The position numbers and the translations under genes are program-made. Shown here in pieces: positions 31,503 to 39,845 of a DNA stretch of 64,000 nucleotides. Origin of the DNA: UBA2336 sp049306095 (GTDB lineage Bacteria > Bacteroidota > Bacteroidia > Cytophagales > Cyclobacteriaceae). Where the stretch lies: positions 1 through 64,000 of the forward strand of contig JBAQPU010000002.1 in assembly GCA_049306095.1 (NCBI GenBank), in the 5' to 3' direction. Below the pieces are notes generated by a model. It was not told where the DNA came from. It did not search any database and worked only from the letters and a program-made list of their open reading frames with translations. Positions within the stretch are counted from its first letter, which is position 1; every line of letters starts with the position of its first letter.

Positions 31503-32831
31503 ATGGCTTTTTCGATGCAGTTAAAATATAATAACCCGAAAGTTGTCAATGCCTGGTGCATGTACGACTGGGCTAATTCGGTGTATAACCTGGTGATTAC
31601 CACTACCTTTTTTCCAATTTTTTTTCTGGGCGTGACCAAGGCAGCCTTTGGTGAAGATAACGTACCCTTTATGGGCAGGGTATTTAAAAATTCAGCCTTA
31701 TATGATTATGCGTTGGCCTTTGCGTACCTCGCCATCGCCATCATCCTTCCTATACTTTCATCGATTGCCGACAGCCAGGGAAACAAGAAAAAGTTTATGC
31801 AGTTTTTCTGTCTGCTGGGCGGCTTTGCCTGCAGCGGATTATTTTGGTTCAGAGGTGAAAACATTGAGTGGGGCATTACCTGTTTTATTCTGGCAGTAGT
31901 GGGATATGTAGGAAGCCTGGTCTTTTATAATTCGTATTTACCTGAGATTGCCGCCCCGGAAGATCGTGACCGGATCAGCGCGCGTGGTTATGCGATGGGA
32001 TACATCGGCAGTGTGATTTTACAAATCATCGGGTTTGGGTTGGTTATTTATTTCTCCAGCCAGAATGATAAACTGTCTGGTCCGCTTTATACCTTTTTAT
32101 TAGTGGGTATCTGGTGGATTGGCTTTGCTCAAATTACGTTTGCTTACCTTCCGTCAAATAAGCCGGTACCTGAAAAACTGAGTCGAAATTTTTTAACCAG
32201 GGGGTTTATTGAGTTAGGGAAAGTCTGGAATCAGATAAAAAAATTAAGTGTATTGAAATGGTACCTGACAGCCTTCTTCTTTTATAGCATGGGCGTACAA
32301 ACGGTGATGCTGGCGGCTATCATTTTTGCCAGTAAAATTTTAGGCTTGCCCAGCGAAAAGCTGATTATAACCGCAGTATTAATTCAGTTGCTGGCCGTTG
32401 CGGGGGCGATCTTGATGTCGCGATTATCGGAGCGGTTTGGTAACCTTAAAGTGTTGATGGCGGTGGTGTTGATGTGGATATTTATTTGTTTTTCGGCTTA
32501 TGAGGTAACTTCACTAAAAGAAGCAGGGCATTCAGTGGAGGTGTATTTTTACTTTTTGGCGATGGGCGTTGGTCTCATTATGGGGGGTATCCAGTCGCTG
32601 AGCAGAAGCACCTACAGCAAATTGATGCCGGTGACCAAAGACACCGCTTCTTTTTTCAGTTTTTATGACGTAGCAGAAAAGGTAGCGATCGTAATCGGCA
32701 TCTTTACATTCGGCTACATCGATGAATTGCTGGGAATGAAAAATTCCCTGCTGTCCTTGATTGTATTTTTTGTGTTGGGGTTTGGCGGCTTGATGATCAC
32801 CTACCGCAAACAGCTATTAGCTAAAAGCTAA
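31503..32831 (+). CDS. MFS transporter, UMF1/Atg22-like
   Basis: A membrane transporter of about 442 residues with 12 hydrophobic segments. The start VVNAWCMYDWANSVYNLVIT is the family signature (N-A-W-x-x-Y-D-W-A-N-S), and a second block is AAPEDRDRISARGYAMGYIG. Members of this group are called UMF1 or Atg22-like; bacterial substrates are unknown. I prefer ATG at 31503 because the longer upstream frame runs through the palindromic repeats. The stop is followed immediately by TAACTGG heptamers. Confidence 0.88.
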   Translation: MAFSMQLKYNNPKVVNAWCMYDWANSVYNLVITTTFFPIFFLGVTKAAFGEDNVPFMGRVFKNSALYDYALAFAYLAIAIILPILSSIADSQGNKKKFMQFFCLLGGFACSGLFWFRGENIEWGITCFILAVVGYVGSLVFYNSYLPEIAAPEDRDRISARGYAMGYIGSVILQIIGFGLVIYFSSQNDKLSGPLYTFLLVGIWWIGFAQITFAYLPSNKPVPEKLSRNFLTRGFIELGKVWNQIKKLSVLKWYLTAFFFYSMGVQTVMLAAIIFASKILGLPSEKLIITAVLIQLLAVAGAILMSRLSERFGNLKVLMAVVLMWIFICFSAYEVTSLKEAGHSVEVYFYFLAMGVGLIMGGIQSLSRSTYSKLMPVTKDTASFFSFYDVAEKVAIVIGIFTFGYIDELLGMKNSLLSLIVFFVLGFGGLMITYRKQLLAKS

Positions 32832-32866
32832 TAACTGGTAACTGGTAACTGGTAACTGGTAACTGG
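32832..32866. repeat. Perfect heptamer array TAACTGG, 5 units
   Basis: Five identical units that begin at the first base after the MFS stop and end four bases before the amn stop codon. The whole gap between these convergent genes is repeat. Confidence 0.9.
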
Positions 32867-32870
32867 ATAG

Positions 32871-33641
32871 TTAATACCTCAGATGCTTCACCGTCATTCC
32901 GTTGTTGATTAACTGCTTCAATGAATCAATTCCAATTTTTAAATGTAAATCAACATAACTGGTTGTTACCACTTTGTCGCTGGCTTCTGTTTTTACGCCT
33001 TCAGGAACCATCGGCTGATCTGAAACAAGTAACAGCGCGCCTGCGGGAATTTTGTTGTGAAATGCTGTTGAGAAGATGGTAGCCGTTTCCATATCGATGG
33101 CCTGCGCCCTTATTTTCCGTAAGTAGTTTTTAAATTCTTCATCCCATTCCCACACCCTGCGGTTGGTTGTAAACACGGTTCCGGTCCAGTAATCCTGGTT
33201 GTAATCACGAATGGTAGTTGAGATCGCTTTTTGCAGCGCGAATGATGGAAGCGCTGGCACTTCAGGAGGGAAGTAGTCGTTCGATGTTCCTTCTCCGCGT
33301 ATAGCGGCAATAGGAAGGATCAAATCACCTAAATCGTTCTTTTCTTTCAGTCCGCCACACTTACCTAAAAATAGAGCTGCTTTTGGTTTAATGGCACTCA
33401 AACAATCCATCATGGTTGCCGCATTTGGGCTGCCCATCCCAAAATTGATGATGGTTATGCCTTCTGCAGTGGCATTTCGCATGGGTTTGTCAATGCCATT
33501 AACAGGAACGTTATGAAGATCAGCAAACATCTTCACGTAATTATCAAAATTGGTGAGCAGAATGTATTCACCAAACTCATTGAGCGGAGTGCCCGTGTAG
33601 CGTGGTAACCAGTTTAGTACTATTTCCTGTTTCGTTTTCAT
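32871..33641 (-). CDS. amn: AMP nucleosidase
   Basis: Cleaves AMP to adenine and ribose 5-phosphate and so controls adenylate levels. The 256-residue protein has the phosphorylase-like fold: EGITIINFGMGSPNAATMMD, LFLGKCGGLKEKNDLGDLIL, and IRAQAIDMETATIFSTAF with the acid residue that contacts ribose. It has the length of the short Bacteroidota form; the E. coli enzyme is nearly twice as long. ATG start at 33641, divergent from the HsdR-N-like gene by 25 bp. Confidence 0.9.
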   Translation of the reverse strand: MKTKQEIVLNWLPRYTGTPLNEFGEYILLTNFDNYVKMFADLHNVPVNGIDKPMRNATAEGITIINFGMGSPNAATMMDCLSAIKPKAALFLGKCGGLKEKNDLGDLILPIAAIRGEGTSNDYFPPEVPALPSFALQKAISTTIRDYNQDYWTGTVFTTNRRVWEWDEEFKNYLRKIRAQAIDMETATIFSTAFHNKIPAGALLLVSDQPMVPEGVKTEASDKVVTTSYVDLHLKIGIDSLKQLINNGMTVKHLRY

Positions 33642-33666
33642 CTTGTTGATTCCTTATTTTGTGGCG

Positions 33667-34110
33667 ATGTTGAAGCTCAATCTTCCTGAATTTGAAGTGA
33701 ACCTCAAAAAATCTGAGGGAAAAATATGGATTTTTGACGGGATAAGAAAAAAGTACCTGGTGCTGACTCCTGAAGAGTGGGTAAGGCAGCATTTGATTAA
33801 TTACTTCATTCAATATTTAAAATATCCAAAATCGTTGATCAGTGTCGAACGCGGACTTACCTATAACCAGCTTCAAAAACGATCGGATATTGTTGTGTTT
33901 GATCGTTCCGGTAATCCGTGGATGATTGTAGAGTGTAAATCGCCTGAAGTAGAATTGGATCAGAAAAGTGTTATGCAGGTTGCTGTTTATAACACTGATA
34001 CTAAAGCAAAGTATGTTTCAGTATCAAATGGATTAAAACATATTTGCTACGAAACGAAAGCGGAGGTGAAGGATGTTGTGTTGTTGAAGGATTTTCCGGT
34101 GTACGAATAA
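33667..34110 (+). CDS. HsdR N-terminal domain-like nuclease-fold protein (standalone)
   Basis: A 147-residue protein with the PD-(D/E)xK nuclease core of type I restriction HsdR N-termini: SVERGLTYNQLQKRSDIVVF (Asp) and PWMIVECKSPEVELDQKSVM (E-x-K), then QVAVYNTDTKAKYVSVSNG. No HsdM, HsdS or helicase domain is near, so it is not a working type I system. Such short proteins are frequent in Bacteroidota and their role is not known to me. ATG at 33667 is chosen over an in-frame TTG at 33643 that would crowd the divergent amn start. Confidence 0.82.
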   Translation: MLKLNLPEFEVNLKKSEGKIWIFDGIRKKYLVLTPEEWVRQHLINYFIQYLKYPKSLISVERGLTYNQLQKRSDIVVFDRSGNPWMIVECKSPEVELDQKSVMQVAVYNTDTKAKYVSVSNGLKHICYETKAEVKDVVLLKDFPVYE

Positions 34111-34193
34111 GTCTGAATCTGGATAGCCAGAATTAAAAAAAATTTATGGATTAATTCTTTTAATCCATAAATCCCGGATATCCTGATTCAGAC
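34111..34193. repeat. Long palindromic element between convergent genes
   Basis: An inner perfect 13-bp stem (34142-34154 with 34160-34172, 5-base loop) is enclosed by outer arms 34111-34131 and 34173-34193 that match at most positions, beginning GTCTGAATC and ending GATTCAGAC. It starts directly after the HsdR-N-like stop and ends eight bases before the ald stop. It could be a bidirectional terminator and looks like a dispersed repeat. Confidence 0.8.
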
Positions 34194-34201
34194 AATTTGA
34201 A

Positions 34202-35314
34202 TTACAAAAACTTTTTCACGTCAACCAGCGGAAGCTTGAACGCATCAGCCACGCCCTTGTAAACCACTTCTCCCTGGATCACATTTAATCCATGACGCAG
34301 TTCAGTGCTTTCCTGACAAGCTTTCTTCCAACCCTGGTTCGCCAGGCGAATCGCATATGGTAAAGTAGCATTAGTCAACGCAAGCGTAGAGGTATACGGT
34401 ACGGCACCAGGCATGTTGGCCACACAATAGTGCACCACATCATCAATAATGAAAGTAGGATTCTCATGTGTGGTTGGAGTACACGTTTCAATGCAACCAC
34501 CCTGATCTACGGCAACATCTACCAGTACTGTACCAGGACGCATGGTCTTCAGCATGTCTTTTGTAACCAGCATAGGAGCTTTAGCGCCAGGGATCAATAC
34601 AGCGCCCACAATCAGGTCGTGATCTTTTACCATTTCACGAATCGAATATTCATTCGATACCATCGTATGCACATTCTTCGGCATCACATCATCTAAATAA
34701 CGAAGGCGAGTCAGGTTAACATCCATGATGGTTACATCAGCGCCCATGCCGGCAGCAATTTTAGCTGCATTGGCTCCTACGATTCCACCACCTAAGATCA
34801 ATACTTTGGCTGGCTTCACACCCGGAACTCCACCTAACAAAATTCCTCTTCCTTTTAAAGGCTTCTCTAAATACTTGGCGCCTTCCTGAATGGACATACG
34901 GCCTGCTACTTCCGACATGGGAATAAGCAAGGGTAAACTGCCATCAACACGTTCTACGGTTTCGTAAGCCAAACAAACCGCCCCACTGGCTATCATCGCC
35001 TTTGTTAAGGGTTCGTACGATGCAAAGTGGAAATAGGTAAAAACAAGTTGATCTTTCTTAATGAGTTTGTATTCCTGTTCGATCGGTTCCTTCACTTTCA
35101 TGATCATCTCGGCAAGGCTGAATACTTCTTCAGCTTTATCGATCAGCTTGCCTCCTGCTTTTGCATATTCTTCATCACTAAAGCCGCTACCCGATCCGGC
35201 AGTTTTTTGAATATACACTGTGTGCCCACGCTTAATTAACTCCTGGGTGCCGGCAGGGGTTAAGGCCACCCGATTCTCGTTATTTTTAATTTCTTTAGGA
35301 ACTCCAATGATCAT
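34202..35314 (-). CDS. ald: Alanine dehydrogenase
   Basis: NAD-dependent interconversion of alanine and pyruvate plus ammonia. The 370-residue protein has the N-terminal signature MIIGVPKEIKNNENRVALTP, the substrate lysine in MIMKVKEPIEQEY, the catalytic His in FTYFHFASYEPLT, the Rossmann motif VLILGGGIVGANAAKIAAGM and DVAVDQGGCIETCTPTTHEN. Length is typical. ATG start at 35314. The gene stands alone, and its 3' side ends in the palindromic element. Confidence 0.95.
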   Translation of the reverse strand: MIIGVPKEIKNNENRVALTPAGTQELIKRGHTVYIQKTAGSGSGFSDEEYAKAGGKLIDKAEEVFSLAEMIMKVKEPIEQEYKLIKKDQLVFTYFHFASYEPLTKAMIASGAVCLAYETVERVDGSLPLLIPMSEVAGRMSIQEGAKYLEKPLKGRGILLGGVPGVKPAKVLILGGGIVGANAAKIAAGMGADVTIMDVNLTRLRYLDDVMPKNVHTMVSNEYSIREMVKDHDLIVGAVLIPGAKAPMLVTKDMLKTMRPGTVLVDVAVDQGGCIETCTPTTHENPTFIIDDVVHYCVANMPGAVPYTSTLALTNATLPYAIRLANQGWKKACQESTELRHGLNVIQGEVVYKGVADAFKLPLVDVKKFL

Positions 35315-35414
35315 ATAACAATCGTTTTAACAGGCTGCAAAGATAATTGTGGAATATAAATAGTCAACCTGACGAACGTCAGGCAGGGTATTATTTTTTT
35401 AAGGCTATTTGGCT

Positions 35415-35422
35415 ATTTTTGG
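35415..35422 (+). promoter_or_regulatory. TAnnTTTG promoter motif upstream of the E1 gene
   Basis: TATTTTTG, an exact match to the Bacteroidota -7 consensus, 37 bases before the GTG start at 35460. It overlaps a longer open frame that begins with TTG at 35409, which argues against that upstream start. Confidence 0.45.
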
Positions 35423-35459
35423 GCAATCGGAATACTTACAACCACTCAAATTGATCGCA

Positions 35460-37871
35460 GTGAGCACAACAAAGGAATCGAAGGTGAAATTTTCACAAGC
35501 GAAGGTTAAAGAAATACTGGCCGATTACCGGTTGGCCTGCGAAAGCAGGGAAGCAAGTTTACTTGGTCGGAAAGAAGTATTTATGGGAAAAGCCAAGTTC
35601 GGCATTTTTGGCGATGGTAAAGAGATTCCGCAAATCGCAATGGCGAAAGTATTCCGCAATGGCGATTTCCGCGCGGGGTATTATCGTGATCAAACGTTTA
35701 TGCTGGCCATTGGCGAGTTAACCTTACAACAATACTTTGCCCAGTTATATGCCCATACCGATGTAGAGGCAGACCCGGCCTCAGCCGGCCGGTTGATGAA
35801 TGGCCACTTTGCCACCCGCATGCTGGATGAGCAAGGCAAACTCAAAAATTTAACGCAGCTCAAAAACAGTAGTGCCGATATTTCTCCTACTGCCGGACAA
35901 ATGCCCAGGTTATTAGGAATGGCCTATGCCTCTAAATTGTTCCGGAATAATTCCGAACTCCATCAATTTGATACGCTTTCAAATAAAGGAAATGAGATAG
36001 CATTTGGTACCATCGGAAATGCCTCTACATCGGAAGGAATGTTTTATGAAACGATTAATGCGGCAGGTGTTCTCCAGGTTCCGATGCTCATGTCGGTGTG
36101 GGACGATAATTATGGCATTTCTGTTCCGCAACAATATCACACAACAAAAGGAAGCATCTCGAAAGTATTGGAAGGTTTCCGCAGAAATGAAAAGGAAAAA
36201 GGCTATGAAATTTTTAATGTAAAGGGCTGGGATTACGCAGGGTTACTGGCTACCTACCAACAGGCAGAAAAGATTTGCCGGGAGGAGCATGTTCCTGTGC
36301 TGGTGCATGTAGAGGAGGTAACACAGCCACAAGGCCATTCTACTTCCGGTTCGCATGAACGATACAAATCGAAAGAGCGACTGGCTTGGGAAGTGGAGCA
36401 TGATTGCATTGCAAAAATGAAGCAATGGATACTGGAAGATGTTTTGGTGGTGCCTGAAGAACTGGAAGAAATTGAAAAGGAAGCAAAGCAGACTGCCCGC
36501 AATGCAAAAGAGAAAGCATGGAAAGCATTCAATGCCAGCATTCAGGAGGAATTAAAAAATGTGCTCGCGATTTTAAATGCGGCAATCGGGCAAAGCAGCA
36601 TGAAAGAAGAGTTGGAAGACATTAAGCTTCAACTGGAGAAGACGATTAACCCACTTTACCTGGATACCATGAAGGCAGCCAGAAAAGCTTTGCGGGTAAT
36701 GCGACATGAAAATTCAGAAGCGCGTACCGAATTGCGCCAGTGGATTGAACGCGTTATGGAAGAGAGTGGCGATCGCTTCAGTTCTCATTTATATAGTCAG
36801 TCAGCGCAGTCGGCTTTAAAAGTTGAAGAGGTAAAACCTGTTTATTCTGAATCGTCACGTGAGGTGGATGGCCGCGAAGTATTAAATGCATGCTTCACAT
36901 CAGCCTTTAGTCGGGATGCCCGCATATTTGCCTTTGGCGAAGATGTAGGGAAGATCGGTGACGTTAATCAGGGATTTGCGGGCTTGCAGGAGAAGTTTGG
37001 TGAATTGCGATTAACGGATACCGGTATTCGCGAGTGTACTATTTTAGGGCAGGGCATAGGAGCAGCGTTACGTGGCCTTCGGCCGATAGCCGAAATTCAA
37101 TACCTGGATTATTTGTTGTATGCGCTTCAGATCATGAGCGATGATCTGGCGTGTTTGCAATACCGTACGAAAGGCGGGCAAAAGGCTCCACTCATTATTC
37201 GTACGCGCGGCCACCGGTTAGAAGGTGTTTGGCATGCAGGCTCACCCATTGGCATGATCCTTCACAGCCTGCGCGGAATTTATGTGCTTGTTCCGCGCAA
37301 CATGACACAGGCCGCAGGGTTTTATAACACCATGCTTCAGTCGGATGATCCCGCATTGATCATCGAGTGTTTGAATGGCTATCGGTTGAAAGAGCAACTA
37401 CCCGATAACGTGGGCGAGTTTACTGTTCCCCTGGGAGTTCCTGAAATACTGAAGGAGGGGAGCGATGTATCGATCGTAACGTATGGCTCTATGTGCCGGA
37501 TTGTTATGGATGCTGCACAGGAGTTGGAGAAAGTCGGTATTTCCTGTGAGGTGATTGATGTTCAAACGTTGCTGCCTTTTGATATTCACCACACCATTGT
37601 TGAATCGGTTAAGAAAACCAACCGGGTCGTATTTGCCGATGAGGATGTTCCGGGCGGAGCAACTGCCTTTATGATGCAACAGGTGTTGGAAGAACAGCAC
37701 GCGTATCAATACCTTGATGCCGCTCCGGTTACGATTACAGGAAAAGAGCACCGGCCGGCTTATTCGTCAGACGGGGATTATTTTTCAAAACCAAATCCCG
37801 AAGGAATCTTTGATATAGTTTACGCCATGATGAGGGAGTCGAATCCTGAAGGCTTTCCTACTATTTATTGA
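35460..37871 (+). CDS. 2-oxoacid dehydrogenase E1 component, alpha and beta fused
   Basis: Thiamine-diphosphate-dependent decarboxylase of the branched-chain 2-oxoacid or pyruvate dehydrogenase type. The protein of about 803 residues has an alpha part (RLACESREASLLGRKEVFMG, then GTIGNASTSEGMFYETINAA and LMSVWDDNYGIS, the cofactor and metal region) and a beta part (FGEDVGKIGDVNQGFAGLQE, AEIQYLDYLLYALQIMSDDL, IRTRGHRLEGVWHAGSPIGM). The usual GDG of the cofactor motif reads GNA here. A helical linker joins the halves. I chose GTG at 35460 because the sequence before it holds the promoter-like motif. E2 and E3 genes are not in the window, so the substrate is not fixed. Confidence 0.88.
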   Translation: MSTTKESKVKFSQAKVKEILADYRLACESREASLLGRKEVFMGKAKFGIFGDGKEIPQIAMAKVFRNGDFRAGYYRDQTFMLAIGELTLQQYFAQLYAHTDVEADPASAGRLMNGHFATRMLDEQGKLKNLTQLKNSSADISPTAGQMPRLLGMAYASKLFRNNSELHQFDTLSNKGNEIAFGTIGNASTSEGMFYETINAAGVLQVPMLMSVWDDNYGISVPQQYHTTKGSISKVLEGFRRNEKEKGYEIFNVKGWDYAGLLATYQQAEKICREEHVPVLVHVEEVTQPQGHSTSGSHERYKSKERLAWEVEHDCIAKMKQWILEDVLVVPEELEEIEKEAKQTARNAKEKAWKAFNASIQEELKNVLAILNAAIGQSSMKEELEDIKLQLEKTINPLYLDTMKAARKALRVMRHENSEARTELRQWIERVMEESGDRFSSHLYSQSAQSALKVEEVKPVYSESSREVDGREVLNACFTSAFSRDARIFAFGEDVGKIGDVNQGFAGLQEKFGELRLTDTGIRECTILGQGIGAALRGLRPIAEIQYLDYLLYALQIMSDDLACLQYRTKGGQKAPLIIRTRGHRLEGVWHAGSPIGMILHSLRGIYVLVPRNMTQAAGFYNTMLQSDDPALIIECLNGYRLKEQLPDNVGEFTVPLGVPEILKEGSDVSIVTYGSMCRIVMDAAQELEKVGISCEVIDVQTLLPFDIHHTIVESVKKTNRVVFADEDVPGGATAFMMQQVLEEQHAYQYLDAAPVTITGKEHRPAYSSDGDYFSKPNPEGIFDIVYAMMRESNPEGFPTIY

Positions 37872-37880
37872 TTTTCATTT

Positions 37881-37998
37881 AACCGCAGAGGCGCTAAGAA
37901 GTGAAATAATTCTTTGCGTCCTTGCGCCTTCGCAGGTAAAGATTATTAACCGCAGAGACGCCAAGCCGCCAAGGGAATGAAGTATTACTTAGCGCCTC
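37881..37998. repeat. Two tandem hairpin units with CGCAGAG/GCGYYAAG heptamers
   Basis: Unit 1 begins AACCGCAGAGGCGCTAAG (37881) and is answered by an inverted arm ending TTCGCAGGT (37937). Unit 2 begins AACCGCAGAGACGCCAAG (37948) and is answered by an inverted arm around AGCGCCTC (to 37998). Inside the arms the spacing is again about 7 bp. The region lies between the E1 stop and the SLC13 promoter and resembles dispersed intergenic repeats known from many genomes. Confidence 0.75.
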
Positions 37999-38043
37999 AG
38001 AACCTTCACAGTGCGAAAATTTCCTGAATTCAGGTAAGAATTT

Positions 38044-38051
38044 TATATTTG
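38044..38051 (+). promoter_or_regulatory. TAnnTTTG promoter motif of the sulfate operon
   Basis: TATATTTG, an exact -7 match, 21 bases before the GTG start at 38073. The TTG inside this motif (38049) is in frame with the gene and could be miscalled as its start. Confidence 0.5.
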
Positions 38052-38072
38052 TCCCTTAAATCTACCGATTTA

Positions 38073-39845
38073 GTGGACTTTAGCCAGATTTTTGTACTTG
38101 CCGTTGTGGTGTTCCTGGTGGTTTCACTCTACAAAGAGTTCTTTAACCCTTCGTTAACGTTTTTTATTGCGGTTGTTGCATTGTTGGTAACAGGCATCAT
38201 CACACCGGCAGAGTTACTAAACGGACTTTCGAATCAGCAAATCATTATCATTTTTGTATTGGTGCTGGTAACAGCCGGTATTCGGTTGGTGTATGGTTCT
38301 GATCTGTTTGCCGGATGGTTTCATCATAAGCTCAGGCCAAAGGCTTTTCTTTTGCGGGTAATGGCAACCTCTTCGGTTATATCGCCTTTCATCAACAACA
38401 CTCCCTTTGTTGCGTTAATGATTCCGTATGTTCGCGACTGGGCAGAGAAAACCGGCAACCCCAGTTCTAAGTTTATGATCCCATTGTCCTTCGCTACCAT
38501 CATGGCGGGAATGATCACGGTTATTGGAACATCCACCAACCTGGTGTTAAATGGTTTGATTCAGGAATATCACCTGCAGTTATTGGGTTTTGAAGATTTC
38601 TTTTTTCTGGGCGTATTGGTAACCGTTTTCGGTTGTGCCTATTTGTACTTTGTCGGGTATAAGTTACTTCCTTCCAATCCGAACCGCATGGATCACCTGC
38701 GCGAAAATGTAAAGGAATACATTATTGAGACGGAAGTTTTTGAAAAGTCGAAGCTGATCGGCAAGACGATAAAAGAGGCAGGCTTACGGAATTTAAAAGA
38801 TGTATTCCTGGTGGAGATCATCCGCCATGAAAAAGTGATTTCACCCGTTTCACCTGAAGATGTTCTGGAGAAAGGTGATGTGTTATTTTTTGCAGGAAAC
38901 ACGCAGTCCATCTATAAGATTATTGAAGAAGATAACGGCCTTCGTATTCCTAAACAGGACAACCTGGAGCGGGAGGGGCAATTTAATTTTGTGGAAGCGG
39001 TGATTCCTGCCAACTCTAACCTGATCGGGTTGCGCATTAAAGAATCTGATTTCAGAAAAAGATTCAATGCCTCCATTATTGCCATTCACCGAAATGGTAA
39101 AAAAGTTTCCGGCAAAGTAGGTGAGATGCACCTTGCCGGTGGCGATTTTCTGCTGCTGCTGGCAGGAGAGGGTAATGAAAACAGAAATGGAGGCGTTGAG
39201 AAAGATTTGTTTTACATCTCATCGCCCAAAAAAATCACCAAAAGCAAATCGTCACATTTAAAATGGGTAGGTATAGCAAGCCTGGCCTTGCTGGTTCTGG
39301 GAATTGCTGAAGTACTTCCTCTTTTTCAGGTATGCATTGGAATATTAACGGGCTTGATTTTGCTTGGCATTTTAAGTTTTACCGAGATCAAACGGGAACT
39401 TGATCTTAGCTTACTTATGATTTTAGTTTGTTCACTGGCCATTGGTGTCGCGCTCGAAAAATCTGGAACTGCCGAACTGATTGCGCAGGGATTAATTGCT
39501 GCCGGCAACAAGCTTGGCGTAGTTGGTGTACTGGCGTCTTTGTTTCTGGTCACCATTTTTCTGACGGCCCTTATTTCCAATACGGCTGCTGTCTCCATTG
39601 TTTTTCCAATTGCTATGTCAATTGCCGGGCAACTTCAGGTTTCGTCTACTCCGTTTTTTGTGGCTATTGCGTTTGCTGCTTCGGGCGATTTCATGACACC
39701 CATCGGCTATCAAACCAACCTGATGGTGTATGGCCCGGGTGGCTACACGTTCAAAGATTTTCTGCGGGTGGGCTCGCCACTTACCCTCCTGTATGTTGTA
39801 ATTTGCATAGTGTTCATTTCATATTACTATAACCTGGTGTTGTGA
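38073..39845 (+). CDS. SLC13-family permease with two TrkA-C domains, probable sulfate transporter
   Basis: About 590 residues. Two membrane halves (about 10-12 hydrophobic segments) flank a soluble middle with two TrkA-C (RCK-C) domains, for example SKLIGKTIKEAGLRNLKDVF with DVLEKGDVLFFAGNT, and SNLIGLRIKESDFRKRFNAS with GGDFLLLLAGEG. Transport motifs are SPFINNTPFVALMIP with TVIGTSTNLVLNGL, and in the second half ISNTAAVSIVFP with MTPIGYQTNLMVYGPGGY. This is the layout of the SLC13/DASS sulfate permeases. Its stop overlaps the cysC start, which supports sulfate as substrate. Start GTG at 38073. Confidence 0.85.
   Translation: MDFSQIFVLAVVVFLVVSLYKEFFNPSLTFFIAVVALLVTGIITPAELLNGLSNQQIIIIFVLVLVTAGIRLVYGSDLFAGWFHHKLRPKAFLLRVMATSSVISPFINNTPFVALMIPYVRDWAEKTGNPSSKFMIPLSFATIMAGMITVIGTSTNLVLNGLIQEYHLQLLGFEDFFFLGVLVTVFGCAYLYFVGYKLLPSNPNRMDHLRENVKEYIIETEVFEKSKLIGKTIKEAGLRNLKDVFLVEIIRHEKVISPVSPEDVLEKGDVLFFAGNTQSIYKIIEEDNGLRIPKQDNLEREGQFNFVEAVIPANSNLIGLRIKESDFRKRFNASIIAIHRNGKKVSGKVGEMHLAGGDFLLLLAGEGNENRNGGVEKDLFYISSPKKITKSKSSHLKWVGIASLALLVLGIAEVLPLFQVCIGILTGLILLGILSFTEIKRELDLSLLMILVCSLAIGVALEKSGTAELIAQGLIAAGNKLGVVGVLASLFLVTIFLTALISNTAAVSIVFPIAMSIAGQLQVSSTPFFVAIAFAASGDFMTPIGYQTNLMVYGPGGYTFKDFLRVGSPLTLLYVVICIVFISYYYNLVL

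Noticed and set aside
31268..31531. 87-codon open frame near attR
   Set aside because: Runs through the palindromic hairpin repeats, so the frame is a by-product of the repeats.
33667..34110. Type I restriction-modification locus
   Set aside because: Only an HsdR N-terminal-like domain is present; methylase, specificity and helicase genes are missing.
39428..39832. 134-codon cysteine-rich open frame on the plus strand
   Set aside because: Out-of-frame reading of the SLC13 permease; the cysteines arise from its codon usage.
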